DNA from: an uncultured Microbacteriaceae bacterium | Lineage (GTDB): Bacteria; Actinomycetota; Actinomycetes; Actinomycetales; Microbacteriaceae | Reading direction: 5' to 3' | NCBI GenBank assembly: GCA_947487835.1 | Contig: CANKXX010000006.1 | Location: 186,001 to 250,000 of the forward strand | Length of the DNA: 64,000 bases | Shown: positions 1-6,974 of the stretch, piece after piece | Position numbering within the stretch: the stretch's first letter is position 1 | How the letters are laid out: the number at the start of each line of letters is the position of its first letter | Translations under genes and position numbers: made by a program | Notes under the pieces: model-generated | Databases searched by the model: none | What the model was told of the DNA's origin: nothing | Seen by the model: the letters and a program-made list of their open reading frames with translations, nothing else

Positions 1-209
1 GCGAGCGGGCCGAGCACCGGGTAGAAGTCCTCCTTCGAGCCGGTGTACCCGGGCACGAGCAGGGCGACCGGTGCATCCCCGGGTTCGTCAGTGCGGGCGC
101 GGATCCGCACGGCGGAGAGGGACCCCTCGGGGCGGTCGAGGCGGAACTACTCCGCGTCGGCGGGCAGGGCGTCGGAGAGGGTGCGGGACGGCATCGTCGA
201 ATCGGTCAC
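1..209 (-). pseudogene. alpha/beta hydrolase, N-terminal part with in-frame stop (partial at window edge)
   Basis: This is the beginning of a minus-strand alpha/beta hydrolase-like protein that runs off the left edge. After a GTG at 209 the reading frame has a TAG at codon 21 (147-149). It then stays open and encodes a hydrolase-like strand ending VALLVPGYTGSKEDFYPVL, where HG of the usual oxyanion segment is replaced by PGYTG. A -10 hexamer TAGCCT lies six bases before the GTG, the leaderless layout seen at other genes here, so 209 is probably the ancestral start and the stop a nonsense change. A GTG at 108-110 could restart a shortened protein. Function beyond the fold cannot be read from this fragment. 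A base-calling error is also possible. Confidence 0.5.
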
Positions 210-215
210 CGGACG

Positions 216-221
216 AGGCTA
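216..221 (-). promoter_or_regulatory. -10 hexamer of leaderless promoter for the hydrolase
   Basis: TAGCCT on the minus strand, six bases before the GTG at 209. Spacing matches the leaderless pattern found repeatedly in this window. Confidence 0.45.
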
Positions 222-259
222 CCTCGGTGGCGGTAGGGTCGGAGTCGGGGGAAACACAC

Positions 260-1546
260 ATGCTGAGTACCGGCCAGGAACGAAGACCACCCGACAACAG
301 ACGCGCGGCGAGTCCCGCGCTTGTACCCCTGCTGCGCCTTCGCGCCGCTCGGGTGCGCCACGCGCTCGCGGCCGTGATGCGGCCGGAGGACGCGCCGCTC
401 GGCCACGCCCGGGGTCACGACGTGGACCGGCTGCTGATCCTCGGTGCCGGCCCCGCGCTCGGCTGGGGAGTCTCGTCGCACGAGCTCGCCCTTCCGGGGT
501 CGCTCGCGCGCAGTCTGACGGCGATCACCGGACGCGGCAGCACGGTGGATCTCGTCGCCCGCGAGGACCTGCGCGTCGCCGATGCCGCGGGCGTCGTCGC
601 CGAGCGCGACCTCGTCCGCTACGGCGCGATCGTGCTCGTGCTGGGGTCGACGGAGGCGGCGGCGCTCACGTCGCCGGTGCGCTGGCGTGACGCGCTCGAC
701 GAGCTCGTGGACGAGATCACCCGCCGGGCACCCGGCGTGCCCGTGCTCGTGACCGGTGTGCGCCCCGTCCGCGTCCCGGGCAGCGGGGGTCGGCTGGACC
801 GCGTCGAGGACGGCCACGCGGCCGCGCTGGACGCCGAGACCGAGGCGTGCTGCGACCGCCTCCCGTGCGCGACGTTCGTGCCGACTCCGGGCGAGATCGC
901 CCACCCGACGGACGCGGACGGCGCCCTCGACTCGTTCTCCGCGTGGGGCGCCGCGCTCGCCGACCGGGTCGCCGGGCTGCTGGTGTCGACCACGGAGAAC
1001 TGCTGCGGCGGTCGGCCGGAGGAACGCAGGAACAGGCGGCGGGAGGACCGGGACGCGGCCGCGGAGGAGGCCCGCCGGCAGAGCGCGGTGGACACGTTCG
1101 CGAGCGCCGCCCGCACCTCCGACGTCGACCTCGACCACATCCTGTCGCTCGCCCGCCGGGCGTTCAAGACGGATGCCGCCCTCGTCACCGTCCTCGATCG
1201 TGATCGCCAGTTCCACCTCGCGGCCGCGGGGTCCGGGCTCGCCGAGGTGCCGTGGAGCGCGTCCTTCTCGGAGTTCGCCCTGCAGGACAGCGAGGCGACC
1301 GTCGTGCGCGACATCGCCCTCGACGAGCGCTTCGGCACCAGTCCGCTGCTGAGCGGTCAGCACTCGATGCGGTTCTACGCGGGCTTCCCCATCGAGACGC
1401 CGACGGGCGAGCGCATCGGCGCCCTCTGCGTGCTCGACTCCCATCCGCGCCGTCGCGCGGACGACATCGACACGGATCTGCTGCGCGAGCTGGCCATCAT
1501 GGTGCAGCGCGAGATGTGGCGCTTCCTCCCCACCGCCGAGCAGTAG
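260..1546 (+). CDS. degenerate SGNH-hydrolase-like domain fused to a GAF domain
   Basis: A 428-residue protein with two parts. Residues about 55-250 have the alternating pattern of an SGNH/GDSL hydrolase, but the first block reads GAGP (62-65) instead of GDS and the third reads GSTE (129-132) instead of GxND. The catalytic Ser and Asn therefore look absent. Residues about 285-420 form a GAF domain with the late segment FYAGFPIETPTGERIGALCV. A role as a small-molecule sensor or a non-catalytic binder is inference. The ATG at 260 was chosen because GGGGGA lies eight bases upstream. Earlier in-frame starts would add an arginine-rich tail lacking domain character. No signal peptide is visible. 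Confidence 0.7.
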   Translation: MLSTGQERRPPDNRRAASPALVPLLRLRAARVRHALAAVMRPEDAPLGHARGHDVDRLLILGAGPALGWGVSSHELALPGSLARSLTAITGRGSTVDLVAREDLRVADAAGVVAERDLVRYGAIVLVLGSTEAAALTSPVRWRDALDELVDEITRRAPGVPVLVTGVRPVRVPGSGGRLDRVEDGHAAALDAETEACCDRLPCATFVPTPGEIAHPTDADGALDSFSAWGAALADRVAGLLVSTTENCCGGRPEERRNRRREDRDAAAEEARRQSAVDTFASAARTSDVDLDHILSLARRAFKTDAALVTVLDRDRQFHLAAAGSGLAEVPWSASFSEFALQDSEATVVRDIALDERFGTSPLLSGQHSMRFYAGFPIETPTGERIGALCVLDSHPRRRADDIDTDLLRELAIMVQREMWRFLPTAEQ

Positions 1547-1626
1547 GCCCGTCCGCGGGGCGACCCGGGGCGGGGATCGCCCGGAGCCCGCGGGCCGGGC
1601 GCTTCGAGAGGTCCGCGCGGATCCTC

Positions 1627-1632
1627 CAGACT
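1627..1632 (+). promoter_or_regulatory. -10 hexamer of leaderless promoter
   Basis: CAGACT six bases before the GTG at 1639. It supports that start for the acetyltransferase gene. Confidence 0.4.
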
Positions 1633-1638
1633 GGGAGC

Positions 1639-2274
1639 GTGACCTCGCCCGCCGCCCCGCTGCGCATCCCCGTTCCCCAGGTCCTCGAGGGCCCCGTCGT
1701 GCGCCTCGAGCCGCTCACCCGCCAGGTGCTGCCCGAGCTTTTCCGCGCCATCGGCAGGCCCGAGGTCTTCGCGGGGGGCTACGGCGGCGGACCGGCCGGT
1801 TACCGGGACACCGCGGTGGCGTTCGCGGAGTGGGCGGAGACCTACTACCCGTGGCGCACGGGGCTGCCGTTCGCCATCCGGCTGTCGTCCGGACCGGAGG
1901 AAGGGCGGCTGGTCGGCACGTCGTCCCTGGCCGAGTTCGAGCCGGGCACCGAACGCGCCCACCTCGGCTGGACGGCGTACGACCCGGACGTCTGGGGGAC
2001 CGCGGTCAACCCCGCGACCAAGCGGCTGTTGCTCGGGCTCGCGTTCGACTCGGGCTTCGGGCGGGTTAAGATCCAGGCGGACGCGCGCAACGACCGGTCG
2101 CGGGCCGCCATCGCCAAGCTCGGCGCGACCTTCGAGGGCATCACCCGGCGGGATGCGCGCCGCGCCGACGGATCCTGGCGCGACGCCGCCGTGTTCTCGG
2201 TCATCGTCGACGACTGGCCCCGCGTGCGCGAGAGCCTCGACGCCCGCCTCCTCTCGCGGCTGAGGGACGGCTGA
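1639..2274 (+). CDS. GNAT family N-acetyltransferase (RimJ/RimL-like)
   Basis: A 211-residue protein with the opening typical of RimJ-like acetyltransferases (VLEGPVVRLEPL) and the late block DARNDRSRAAIAKLGATFEG, the alpha4-beta6 segment that precedes acceptor binding in this group. It would move an acetyl group from acetyl-CoA to an amine, but the substrate cannot be predicted. The GTG at 1639 is preceded at six bases by a -10-like hexamer, so the message is probably leaderless. It stands alone, 92 bases after the GAF-fusion gene and on the same strand. Confidence 0.8.
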   Translation: MTSPAAPLRIPVPQVLEGPVVRLEPLTRQVLPELFRAIGRPEVFAGGYGGGPAGYRDTAVAFAEWAETYYPWRTGLPFAIRLSSGPEEGRLVGTSSLAEFEPGTERAHLGWTAYDPDVWGTAVNPATKRLLLGLAFDSGFGRVKIQADARNDRSRAAIAKLGATFEGITRRDARRADGSWRDAAVFSVIVDDWPRVRESLDARLLSRLRDG

Positions 2275-2309
2275 ACGCACCCCACAGGCGGCCGTGATGG
2301 AGTGGGGGA

Positions 2310-2729
2310 ATGGAAGCCATCTACACCGCAATCGCACACGCCTCCGGTGGAGGACGTGACGGACGAGTCCGCTCCGAGGACGACCGACTCGACCTGGACA
2401 CCCGACCCCCCAAGGAGCTCGGCGGCTCGGGCGAGGGAACGAACCCCGAGCAGCTGTTCGCCGCCGGCTACTCGGCCTGCTTCCTCGGCGCGCTGCACGC
2501 GGCCGGCAAGGAGCTGAAGCTCGACACCACGAACGCGGCGGTCTCGGCGAGCGTCGGCATCGGCGACAACGGGAACGGCGGTTTCGGCATCCAGGCCGAG
2601 CTCGACGTGTACGTACCCAACGTGAGCCGCGACGAGGCCGAGCAGCTGGCGGAGAAGGCGCACACCATCTGCCCCTACTCCAACGCCACCCGCGGCAACA
2701 TGGACGTGAAGCTCAACATCGTCGAGTAG
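2310..2729 (+). CDS. ohr: Ohr/OsmC organic hydroperoxide resistance protein
   Basis: A 139-residue cytoplasmic thiol peroxidase of the Ohr/OsmC family, which reduces organic hydroperoxides and usually takes its electrons from lipoylated proteins. The two redox cysteines are visible at Cys57 (GYSACFLGAL) and Cys121 (TICPYSNAT). The length is normal for Ohr. A run of G lies just before the ATG. No OhrR-type repressor gene lies beside it, so its control by peroxide is not evident here. It ends just before a strong bidirectional terminator shared with hsp20. The Ohr versus Ohr-like OsmC distinction is fairly secure from the TICPYSNAT motif. Confidence 0.92.
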   Translation: MEAIYTAIAHASGGGRDGRVRSEDDRLDLDTRPPKELGGSGEGTNPEQLFAAGYSACFLGALHAAGKELKLDTTNAAVSASVGIGDNGNGGFGIQAELDVYVPNVSRDEAEQLAEKAHTICPYSNATRGNMDVKLNIVE

Positions 2730-2766
2730 TCCCGAGAGGCCCGCTTCGAGCGGGCGCCGGACGCGA

Positions 2767-2794
2767 AGAAGGGGACCCCGAGGGGTCCCCTTCT
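2767..2794. terminator. bidirectional rho-independent terminator between ohr and hsp20
   Basis: A perfect 13-bp stem (AGAAGGGGACCCC with its complement) closed by a two-base loop. It sits in the 71-bp gap between two convergent genes and is flanked by A-rich and T-containing sequence on either side, so it can work in both directions. Confidence 0.85.
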
Positions 2795-2800
2795 CTGCGT

Positions 2801-3256
2801 TCAGCTCGCCGTGGACTCGCTGGTCAGGGCCGACTGCTGCGTCGCCTCCTGGCCGCCGGAGCGGTGCATCACCTCGACCTTGCGAGGCTTCGCCTCCGCC
2901 GCAACCGGGATGGTGAGCGTCAGCACGCCGTCCGCGAACGTGGCTTCGATGCGCTCGAGGTCCGCGTCGCGGCCGAGCGACAGCTGGCGCGCGTACGTGC
3001 CGGTCGGCCGCTCGTGGGCGAGCCACTTCACGTCGCCGCCCTCGTGCACCGAGCGGTGCGCGGTGACCGTCAGGATGCGGTCCTGCGCCTGCACATCGAT
3101 GGAGCCGGGGTCGGCACCGGGGATGTCGAACTGCAGGACGTAGTGATCGCCCGTGCGGAACAGGTCGAGCGGCATGAGAGCCGAGTTCCGGACATTCCCC
3201 ATCACCTGGTCGAACAGGCGGTCCATGTCGCGGAACGGGTCGATACGGGTAGCCAC
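2801..3256 (-). CDS. Hsp20 family small heat shock protein
   Basis: A 151-residue small heat shock protein with a short N-terminal arm (VATRIDPFRDMDRLFDQV) and an alpha-crystallin domain from about residue 35 to 130. It holds the features expected of the fold, including FDIPGADPGSIDV and the late GVLTLTIPV strand. It acts as an ATP-independent holdase for unfolding proteins. The GTG at 3256 was chosen because GGAGGTGAT lies at ideal spacing upstream. The tail after the IPV motif is Ser/Thr/Gln-rich and probably disordered. A perfect inverted repeat 22 bp upstream of the start is a candidate heat-shock operator. Confidence 0.92.
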   Translation of the reverse strand: MATRIDPFRDMDRLFDQVMGNVRNSALMPLDLFRTGDHYVLQFDIPGADPGSIDVQAQDRILTVTAHRSVHEGGDVKWLAHERPTGTYARQLSLGRDADLERIEATFADGVLTLTIPVAAEAKPRKVEVMHRSGGQEATQQSALTSESTAS

Positions 3257-3278
3257 ACCAATCACCTCCAAGACTTGC

Positions 3279-3299
3279 GTCTCTGGACCGTCCAGAGAC
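3279..3299 (-). promoter_or_regulatory. perfect inverted repeat upstream of hsp20, candidate operator
   Basis: GTCTCTGGAC, one central base, then GTCCAGAGAC, a perfect 10-bp dyad located between the hsp20 start and the divergent ndh gene. It does not match the HspR (CTTGAGT-N7-ACTCAAG) or CIRCE sequences as I know them. Binding by a heat-shock repressor is inference. Confidence 0.55.
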
Positions 3300-3486
3300 G
3301 TCCGGTGTGCGCCCCAAGGGGCCGGTGCGCGGCCCTCGGGGCAGCTACACCACATGTTTTAACTCCGCACGAATCGGCTGTCAAGTCGATGCCGCATCCT
3401 GTCCCGTTCGGCTTTTCGCTAGCAGAGAACGGCGGATTGGAGCACGATTGAGGGGCGTCCCACCCGCCGAGAAGAGGAGCAACACC

Positions 3487-4821
3487 ATGTCAGGAAACTC
3501 CCGCCCGCACGTGCTCATCCTCGGCGGAGGTTACGTCGGCCTCTACACCGCGTGGGGCCTGCAGAAGGCCATGTCGTCCACGCCGCTGCGGGTCACGGTC
3601 GTCGAACCCAACCCGTACATGACGTACCAGCCGCTGCTGCCCGAGGTGGCCGGCGGCCAGGTGGACCCGAAGAACGTCACCGTGCCGCTCACCCAGCACC
3701 TGCGCAAGGTCGAGGTGTTCCGCGGCAAGCTCGAGAGCCTCGACTCGACCGCGAAGACCGCGGTCCTCGAGTCGATCACCGGGGAGAAGAAGGAGGTGAC
3801 GTACGACCACGTCGTCTTCGCCACCGGCGCCGTCACGCGCACCTTCCCCACGCCCGGCCTCTCCGAGAACGCGGTGGGCTTCAAGACGCTCGAGGAGGCG
3901 CAGTACGTGCGCGACCGGGTGCTCGACAACATCGCGCTCGCCGCATCCACGTCGGACCCGGCCGAGCGCAAGAAGGCGCTGACGTTCGTGTTCATCGGCG
4001 GTGGCTACACCGGAGTCGAGGCCCTGGGCGAGCTCAACGACCTCTCCAAGCTCGCGGTGGACACCTACCCGCAGCTCGACCGCTCGGAGCTCAACTGGGT
4101 GCTCATCGAGGCCCTCGACCGCGTCGCGCCGGAGGTCGGCCCGACCCTGTCGAAGTACACGCTCGCCGAGCTGCGCTCCCGCGGCATCGACGTGCGGTTC
4201 AAGACCACCGTCAAGTCGTGCGAGAACGGCGACGTCACGCTGAGCTCCGGCGAGGTGATCCCGGCGGGCACCATCGTCTGGACAGCCGGCGTGAAGCCGA
4301 ACCCCGTGCTCGACCGCACGGACATCCCGCGCGGACCCAAGGGCCACGTGAACGCGAACGCGAAGCTCCAGGTCATCCGCGAGGACGGCAGCCGGGTCGA
4401 GGGCGCGTGGGCCGCGGGCGACAACGCCCAGGTGCCCGACCTCACGGCCGAGAAGCAGCCGGCGTACTACCCGCCGAACGCTCAGAATGCCGTGCGGCAG
4501 GCCAAGCTGCTGGCGAAGAACATCGTCGCGGAGCTGCAGGGCGGCGAGGTGGCGGAGTACCGTCACGGCTCCATCGGCACCGTCGCGAGCTACGGCTTCG
4601 GCAAGGGCGCGGGCAAGATCCGCAGCCTCAAGCTGCGCGGCCCGTTCGCCTGGCTCGCCCACCGCGGCTACCACGGGCTCGCCATGCCGACCGTCGGGCG
4701 CAAGGTGCGCATCCTCGGCGGCTGGGTGACCGGATTCGTGACGCCCCGCGACCTCACCTCGCTCTCCGCGACGGAGCACCCGCGCAAGGCGTTCGTGGAC
4801 GTGACGCCAGCCAAGAAGTGA
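3487..4821 (+). CDS. ndh: type II NADH dehydrogenase (NDH-2), FAD-dependent
   Basis: A 444-residue single-subunit NADH:quinone oxidoreductase of the respiratory chain, membrane-associated and non-proton-pumping. Two Rossmann dinucleotide motifs are clear: GGGYVG at residues 13-18 for FAD and FIGGGYTG near 169-176 for NADH. The third conserved block, WAAGDNAQVPD, contacts the flavin and quinone site. The start ATG is preceded by AAGAGGAG at seven bases. It could also be read as a more general pyridine nucleotide-disulfide oxidoreductase, but length and motifs favour NDH-2. The last codons and the stop (AAG AAG TGA) form the first unit of a 16-bp tandem array that extends downstream. Confidence 0.9.
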   Translation: MSGNSRPHVLILGGGYVGLYTAWGLQKAMSSTPLRVTVVEPNPYMTYQPLLPEVAGGQVDPKNVTVPLTQHLRKVEVFRGKLESLDSTAKTAVLESITGEKKEVTYDHVVFATGAVTRTFPTPGLSENAVGFKTLEEAQYVRDRVLDNIALAASTSDPAERKKALTFVFIGGGYTGVEALGELNDLSKLAVDTYPQLDRSELNWVLIEALDRVAPEVGPTLSKYTLAELRSRGIDVRFKTTVKSCENGDVTLSSGEVIPAGTIVWTAGVKPNPVLDRTDIPRGPKGHVNANAKLQVIREDGSRVEGAWAAGDNAQVPDLTAEKQPAYYPPNAQNAVRQAKLLAKNIVAELQGGEVAEYRHGSIGTVASYGFGKGAGKIRSLKLRGPFAWLAHRGYHGLAMPTVGRKVRILGGWVTGFVTPRDLTSLSATEHPRKAFVDVTPAKK

Positions 4822-4939
4822 CGGGCCCCAGAAGCGACGGGCGCCAGAAGTGACGGGCTCCAGAAGTGACGGGCGCCAGAAGTGACGGGCTCCAGAAGTG
4901 ACGGGCGCCAGAAGTGACGGGCTCCAGAAGTGACGGGCG
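4812..4939. repeat. 16-bp tandem array beginning at the ndh stop codon (about 8 copies)
   Basis: The unit CCAGAAGTGACGGGCK is repeated with exact 16-bp period at 4828, 4844, 4860, 4876, 4892, 4908 and 4924. The unit before these, CCAAGAAGTGACGGGC, contains the ndh stop codon. Alternate units end in T or G, so a 32-bp higher-order period is visible. The array runs almost to the promoter of the next gene. Confidence 0.95.
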
Positions 4940-4947
4940 GGGGCCGC

Positions 4948-4953
4948 TAGGGT
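4948..4953 (+). promoter_or_regulatory. -10 hexamer of leaderless promoter for chorismate mutase
   Basis: TAGGGT followed by seven bases and then ATG at 4961. There is no Shine-Dalgarno sequence in this gap, so the transcript probably begins at or next to the start codon. Confidence 0.6.
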
Positions 4954-4960
4954 CGATGGC

Positions 4961-5308
4961 ATGGTTTCTGTGAACGGCCCGGTCGGTGTGGAGCGCACGG
5001 AGGACGAGCGTGAGGCGCTCGACGAGCTGCTGGACATCCGGCAGAGCATCGACAACATCGATGCCGCCCTGGTGCACCTCCTCGCCGAGCGCTTCAAGTT
5101 CACGCAGCAGGTGGGGCGGTTGAAGGCGGCCCACGGCCTGCCGCCGGCCGATCCCGATCGCGAGCGGGCGCAGATCCACCGTCTCCGCTCGCTGGCCGAG
5201 GAGTCGCGCCTGGACCCGGCGTTCGCGGAGAAGTTCCTGAACTTCATCGTCGCGGAGGTCATCCACCACCACGAGCAGATCGCGGCGACCTCCCCCACCA
5301 CGGACTAG
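4961..5308 (+). CDS. chorismate mutase, AroQ type
   Basis: A 115-residue all-helical chorismate mutase that converts chorismate to prephenate on the way to phenylalanine and tyrosine. The first long helix reads RQSIDNIDAALVHLLAERF, with the active-site arginine near residue 30. A second conserved stretch, RLKAAHGLPPADPDRERAQI, supplies a lysine and the arginines of the carboxylate site. It has no signal peptide, so it is the cytoplasmic form. Its size agrees with monofunctional actinobacterial AroQ proteins. No other aromatic biosynthesis genes lie nearby. Confidence 0.92.
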   Translation: MVSVNGPVGVERTEDEREALDELLDIRQSIDNIDAALVHLLAERFKFTQQVGRLKAAHGLPPADPDRERAQIHRLRSLAEESRLDPAFAEKFLNFIVAEVIHHHEQIAATSPTTD

Positions 5309-5330
5309 CAGCCCGGATCGGTCCCGGTAC

Positions 5331-5424
5331 GGTCCCTGAGCCTGTCGAAGGGCCGCATCGAACGGTCCCTGAGCCTGTCGAAGGGGCACCCCCCTCTCAC
5401 GGTCCCTGAGCTTGTCGAAGGGAC
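5331..5424. repeat. three copies of a REP-like element
   Basis: Copies begin at 5331, 5364 and 5401, each 22 bases (GGTCCCTGAGCYTGTCGAAG plus GG). The third copy forms a full hairpin, with GTCCCT at 5402-5407 pairing with AGGGAC at 5419-5424 around an 11-base loop. The first two have lost the last pairs. The same family recurs near 6930, 9350-9420, 25296-25355 and 31599-31747. Confidence 0.9.
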
Positions 5425-5496
5425 GCACCGAACCCGCCCGCCGGAGTTCTCCACACCCTCCACCTCGGGCGGAAAGTGGATGTCGGTGGTGCCTGG

Positions 5497-5502
5497 TTCA
5501 CT
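5497..5502 (+). promoter_or_regulatory. -10 hexamer of leaderless promoter for the HNH endonuclease gene
   Basis: TTCACT six bases before the ATG at 5509. This favours 5509 over the earlier in-frame ATG at 5476. Confidence 0.45.
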
Positions 5503-5508
5503 GTCGGC

Positions 5509-6870
5509 ATGGAAACACCGACGTTCCCACCACAACCCGCCGTACCCGGCGACGCGCCGCCTCCGCTGGAGGCCTTCGCCGCGATGATCGACGCGGTGCG
5601 GATGTACGAGGGCTTCGCCCGCTGGGCAACCGCGTGCCGCGCCGAGGCCATCGACCGCGCTCGCCTCTGGACGGAGTCCGCGGACCTCTCCGTCCCCACC
5701 ACCGGCGGCCCGCGCTGGACCCCGAAGGCAGCGGGATACCGCGTCCTCGTGACCGAGCTCGCCTGCGCTCTGCGCATCTCCGAGCGTCTCGCGGAGAATC
5801 TCGTCGCGGAGAGCCAAGCGCTCGTGCACGACCTCCCGGCGACCCAGGATGCGCTCCGCACGGCGCGGATCAGCTATCGCCACGCACAGGTCCTGATCGA
5901 CCACACGACCACGCTCCCGCCTGCTGGGGTGGCGGCGGTCGAGGGGGCGGTGCTGCCGAAGGCCGAGACCCTCACGGTCCCGAAGCTCGATCGTGCTGCC
6001 CGGGAGCTGCGGGAGCGGCTGCATCCGGAGTCGATCCAGGAGCGGCACGCGAAGTCGGTCGCGGACCGGCGCGTCGAGACGTGCCCGGCGCGAGATGGCA
6101 TGGCGTGGCTGAACGCGTTCCTTCCCGCGCCCGAGGTCCTCGGCATCGAGAACCGACTGCGCGATATCGCGGAGCAGCTCAAGAGCGAGCCGGGGGAGGA
6201 GAGGACGCGGACGCAGCTGATCGCGGACGCGTTCACGGACCTCCTCCTCGATGGCATCACGACGGCGGCCGAGGATGGATCCGAGGAGGTGTCCTCCCGC
6301 CGTATCGACTCTCGGATCGGAACCGGCATCCGCCCGCGAGTCTTGGTCACGGTCCCGGTGCTCACGCTCCTCGGCAGGAGCGAGGAGCCGGGCACGCTCG
6401 AGGGCTACGGACCGATTGACGCGGACGCCGCGAGACGGATCGCGGCGCGGGCGCCGAGCTTCACGCGCATCCTCACTCACCCGGAGACGGGAGCCGTGCT
6501 CTCGGTGGGGCGCGATCGGTACGCGGTGCCGAAGGACCTGCGGACCTGGCTCCGAGTGCGTGACGAGACGTGCCGCTTCCCCGGCTGTAACCGCAGCGCC
6601 GGTCGGGCGGATGTGGATCACGTGACGGACTGGCAGTACGGAGGAGGCACCGACTACGGGAATCTGGTTCACCTGTGCCGGTCGCACCACCGGGTGAAGC
6701 ACCACACGGCCTGGTCCTCCACCTCGGCAGGAGGAGGACGGGTGCGGTGGCTCGCGCCGAGCGGTCACGAGTACGACACGCAGCCGGCAACCCACATCCG
6801 GCCACCGAAGCGAAAGCGCCTCCAGGCGCAGGGCATCACGTCCCCGACCCCGGACGACCCGCCGTTCTAG
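5509..6870 (+). CDS. DUF222 (13E12-type) HNH endonuclease
   Basis: A 453-residue protein of the actinobacterial 13E12 repeat family. Residues about 20-290 are the DUF222 region. The C-terminal part carries an HNH nuclease domain with paired cysteines in DETCRFPGCNRSAGRADVD, the core histidine in DVDHVTDW, the asparagine in GNLVHLCRSHH and the final HRVKHH. These genes are multicopy in many actinobacteria and their biological role is not settled. A nicking or DNA-cutting activity is inferred from the fold. A second in-frame ATG at 5476 would add 11 residues, but the -10-like hexamer sits right before 5509. Three REP-like copies lie directly upstream. Confidence 0.85.
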   Translation: METPTFPPQPAVPGDAPPPLEAFAAMIDAVRMYEGFARWATACRAEAIDRARLWTESADLSVPTTGGPRWTPKAAGYRVLVTELACALRISERLAENLVAESQALVHDLPATQDALRTARISYRHAQVLIDHTTTLPPAGVAAVEGAVLPKAETLTVPKLDRAARELRERLHPESIQERHAKSVADRRVETCPARDGMAWLNAFLPAPEVLGIENRLRDIAEQLKSEPGEERTRTQLIADAFTDLLLDGITTAAEDGSEEVSSRRIDSRIGTGIRPRVLVTVPVLTLLGRSEEPGTLEGYGPIDADAARRIAARAPSFTRILTHPETGAVLSVGRDRYAVPKDLRTWLRVRDETCRFPGCNRSAGRADVDHVTDWQYGGGTDYGNLVHLCRSHHRVKHHTAWSSTSAGGGRVRWLAPSGHEYDTQPATHIRPPKRKRLQAQGITSPTPDDPPF

Positions 6871-6893
6871 GCGAAGTTCCTGGGGAAAGTCGC

Positions 6894-6955
6894 ACCGCTT
6901 CGACAAGCTGCGCGGAGAACGAGACCTTCACGGTCCCGGAGCTCGTCGAAGGGAC
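6894..6955. repeat. degenerate REP-like element copies between convergent genes
   Basis: GGTCCCGGAGCTCGTCGAAG at 6932-6951 is a diverged copy of the REP-like unit. A half copy in the other orientation (CGCTTCGACAAGCTG) lies at about 6897-6911. The 104-bp gap between the convergent HNH and aminotransferase genes holds no gene. Confidence 0.75.
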
Positions 6956-6974
6956 GAGATCCGGTCGTCCGCCC

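Noticed and set aside
4812-4939. Regular repeats that could be taken for a CRISPR array
   Set aside because: The units are directly adjacent 16-bp repeats with no unique spacers, and no cas genes are present.
5509-6870. HNH endonuclease as part of a mobile intron or prophage
   Set aside because: It belongs to the multicopy 13E12/DUF222 family; no integrase, phage genes or attachment repeats flank it.
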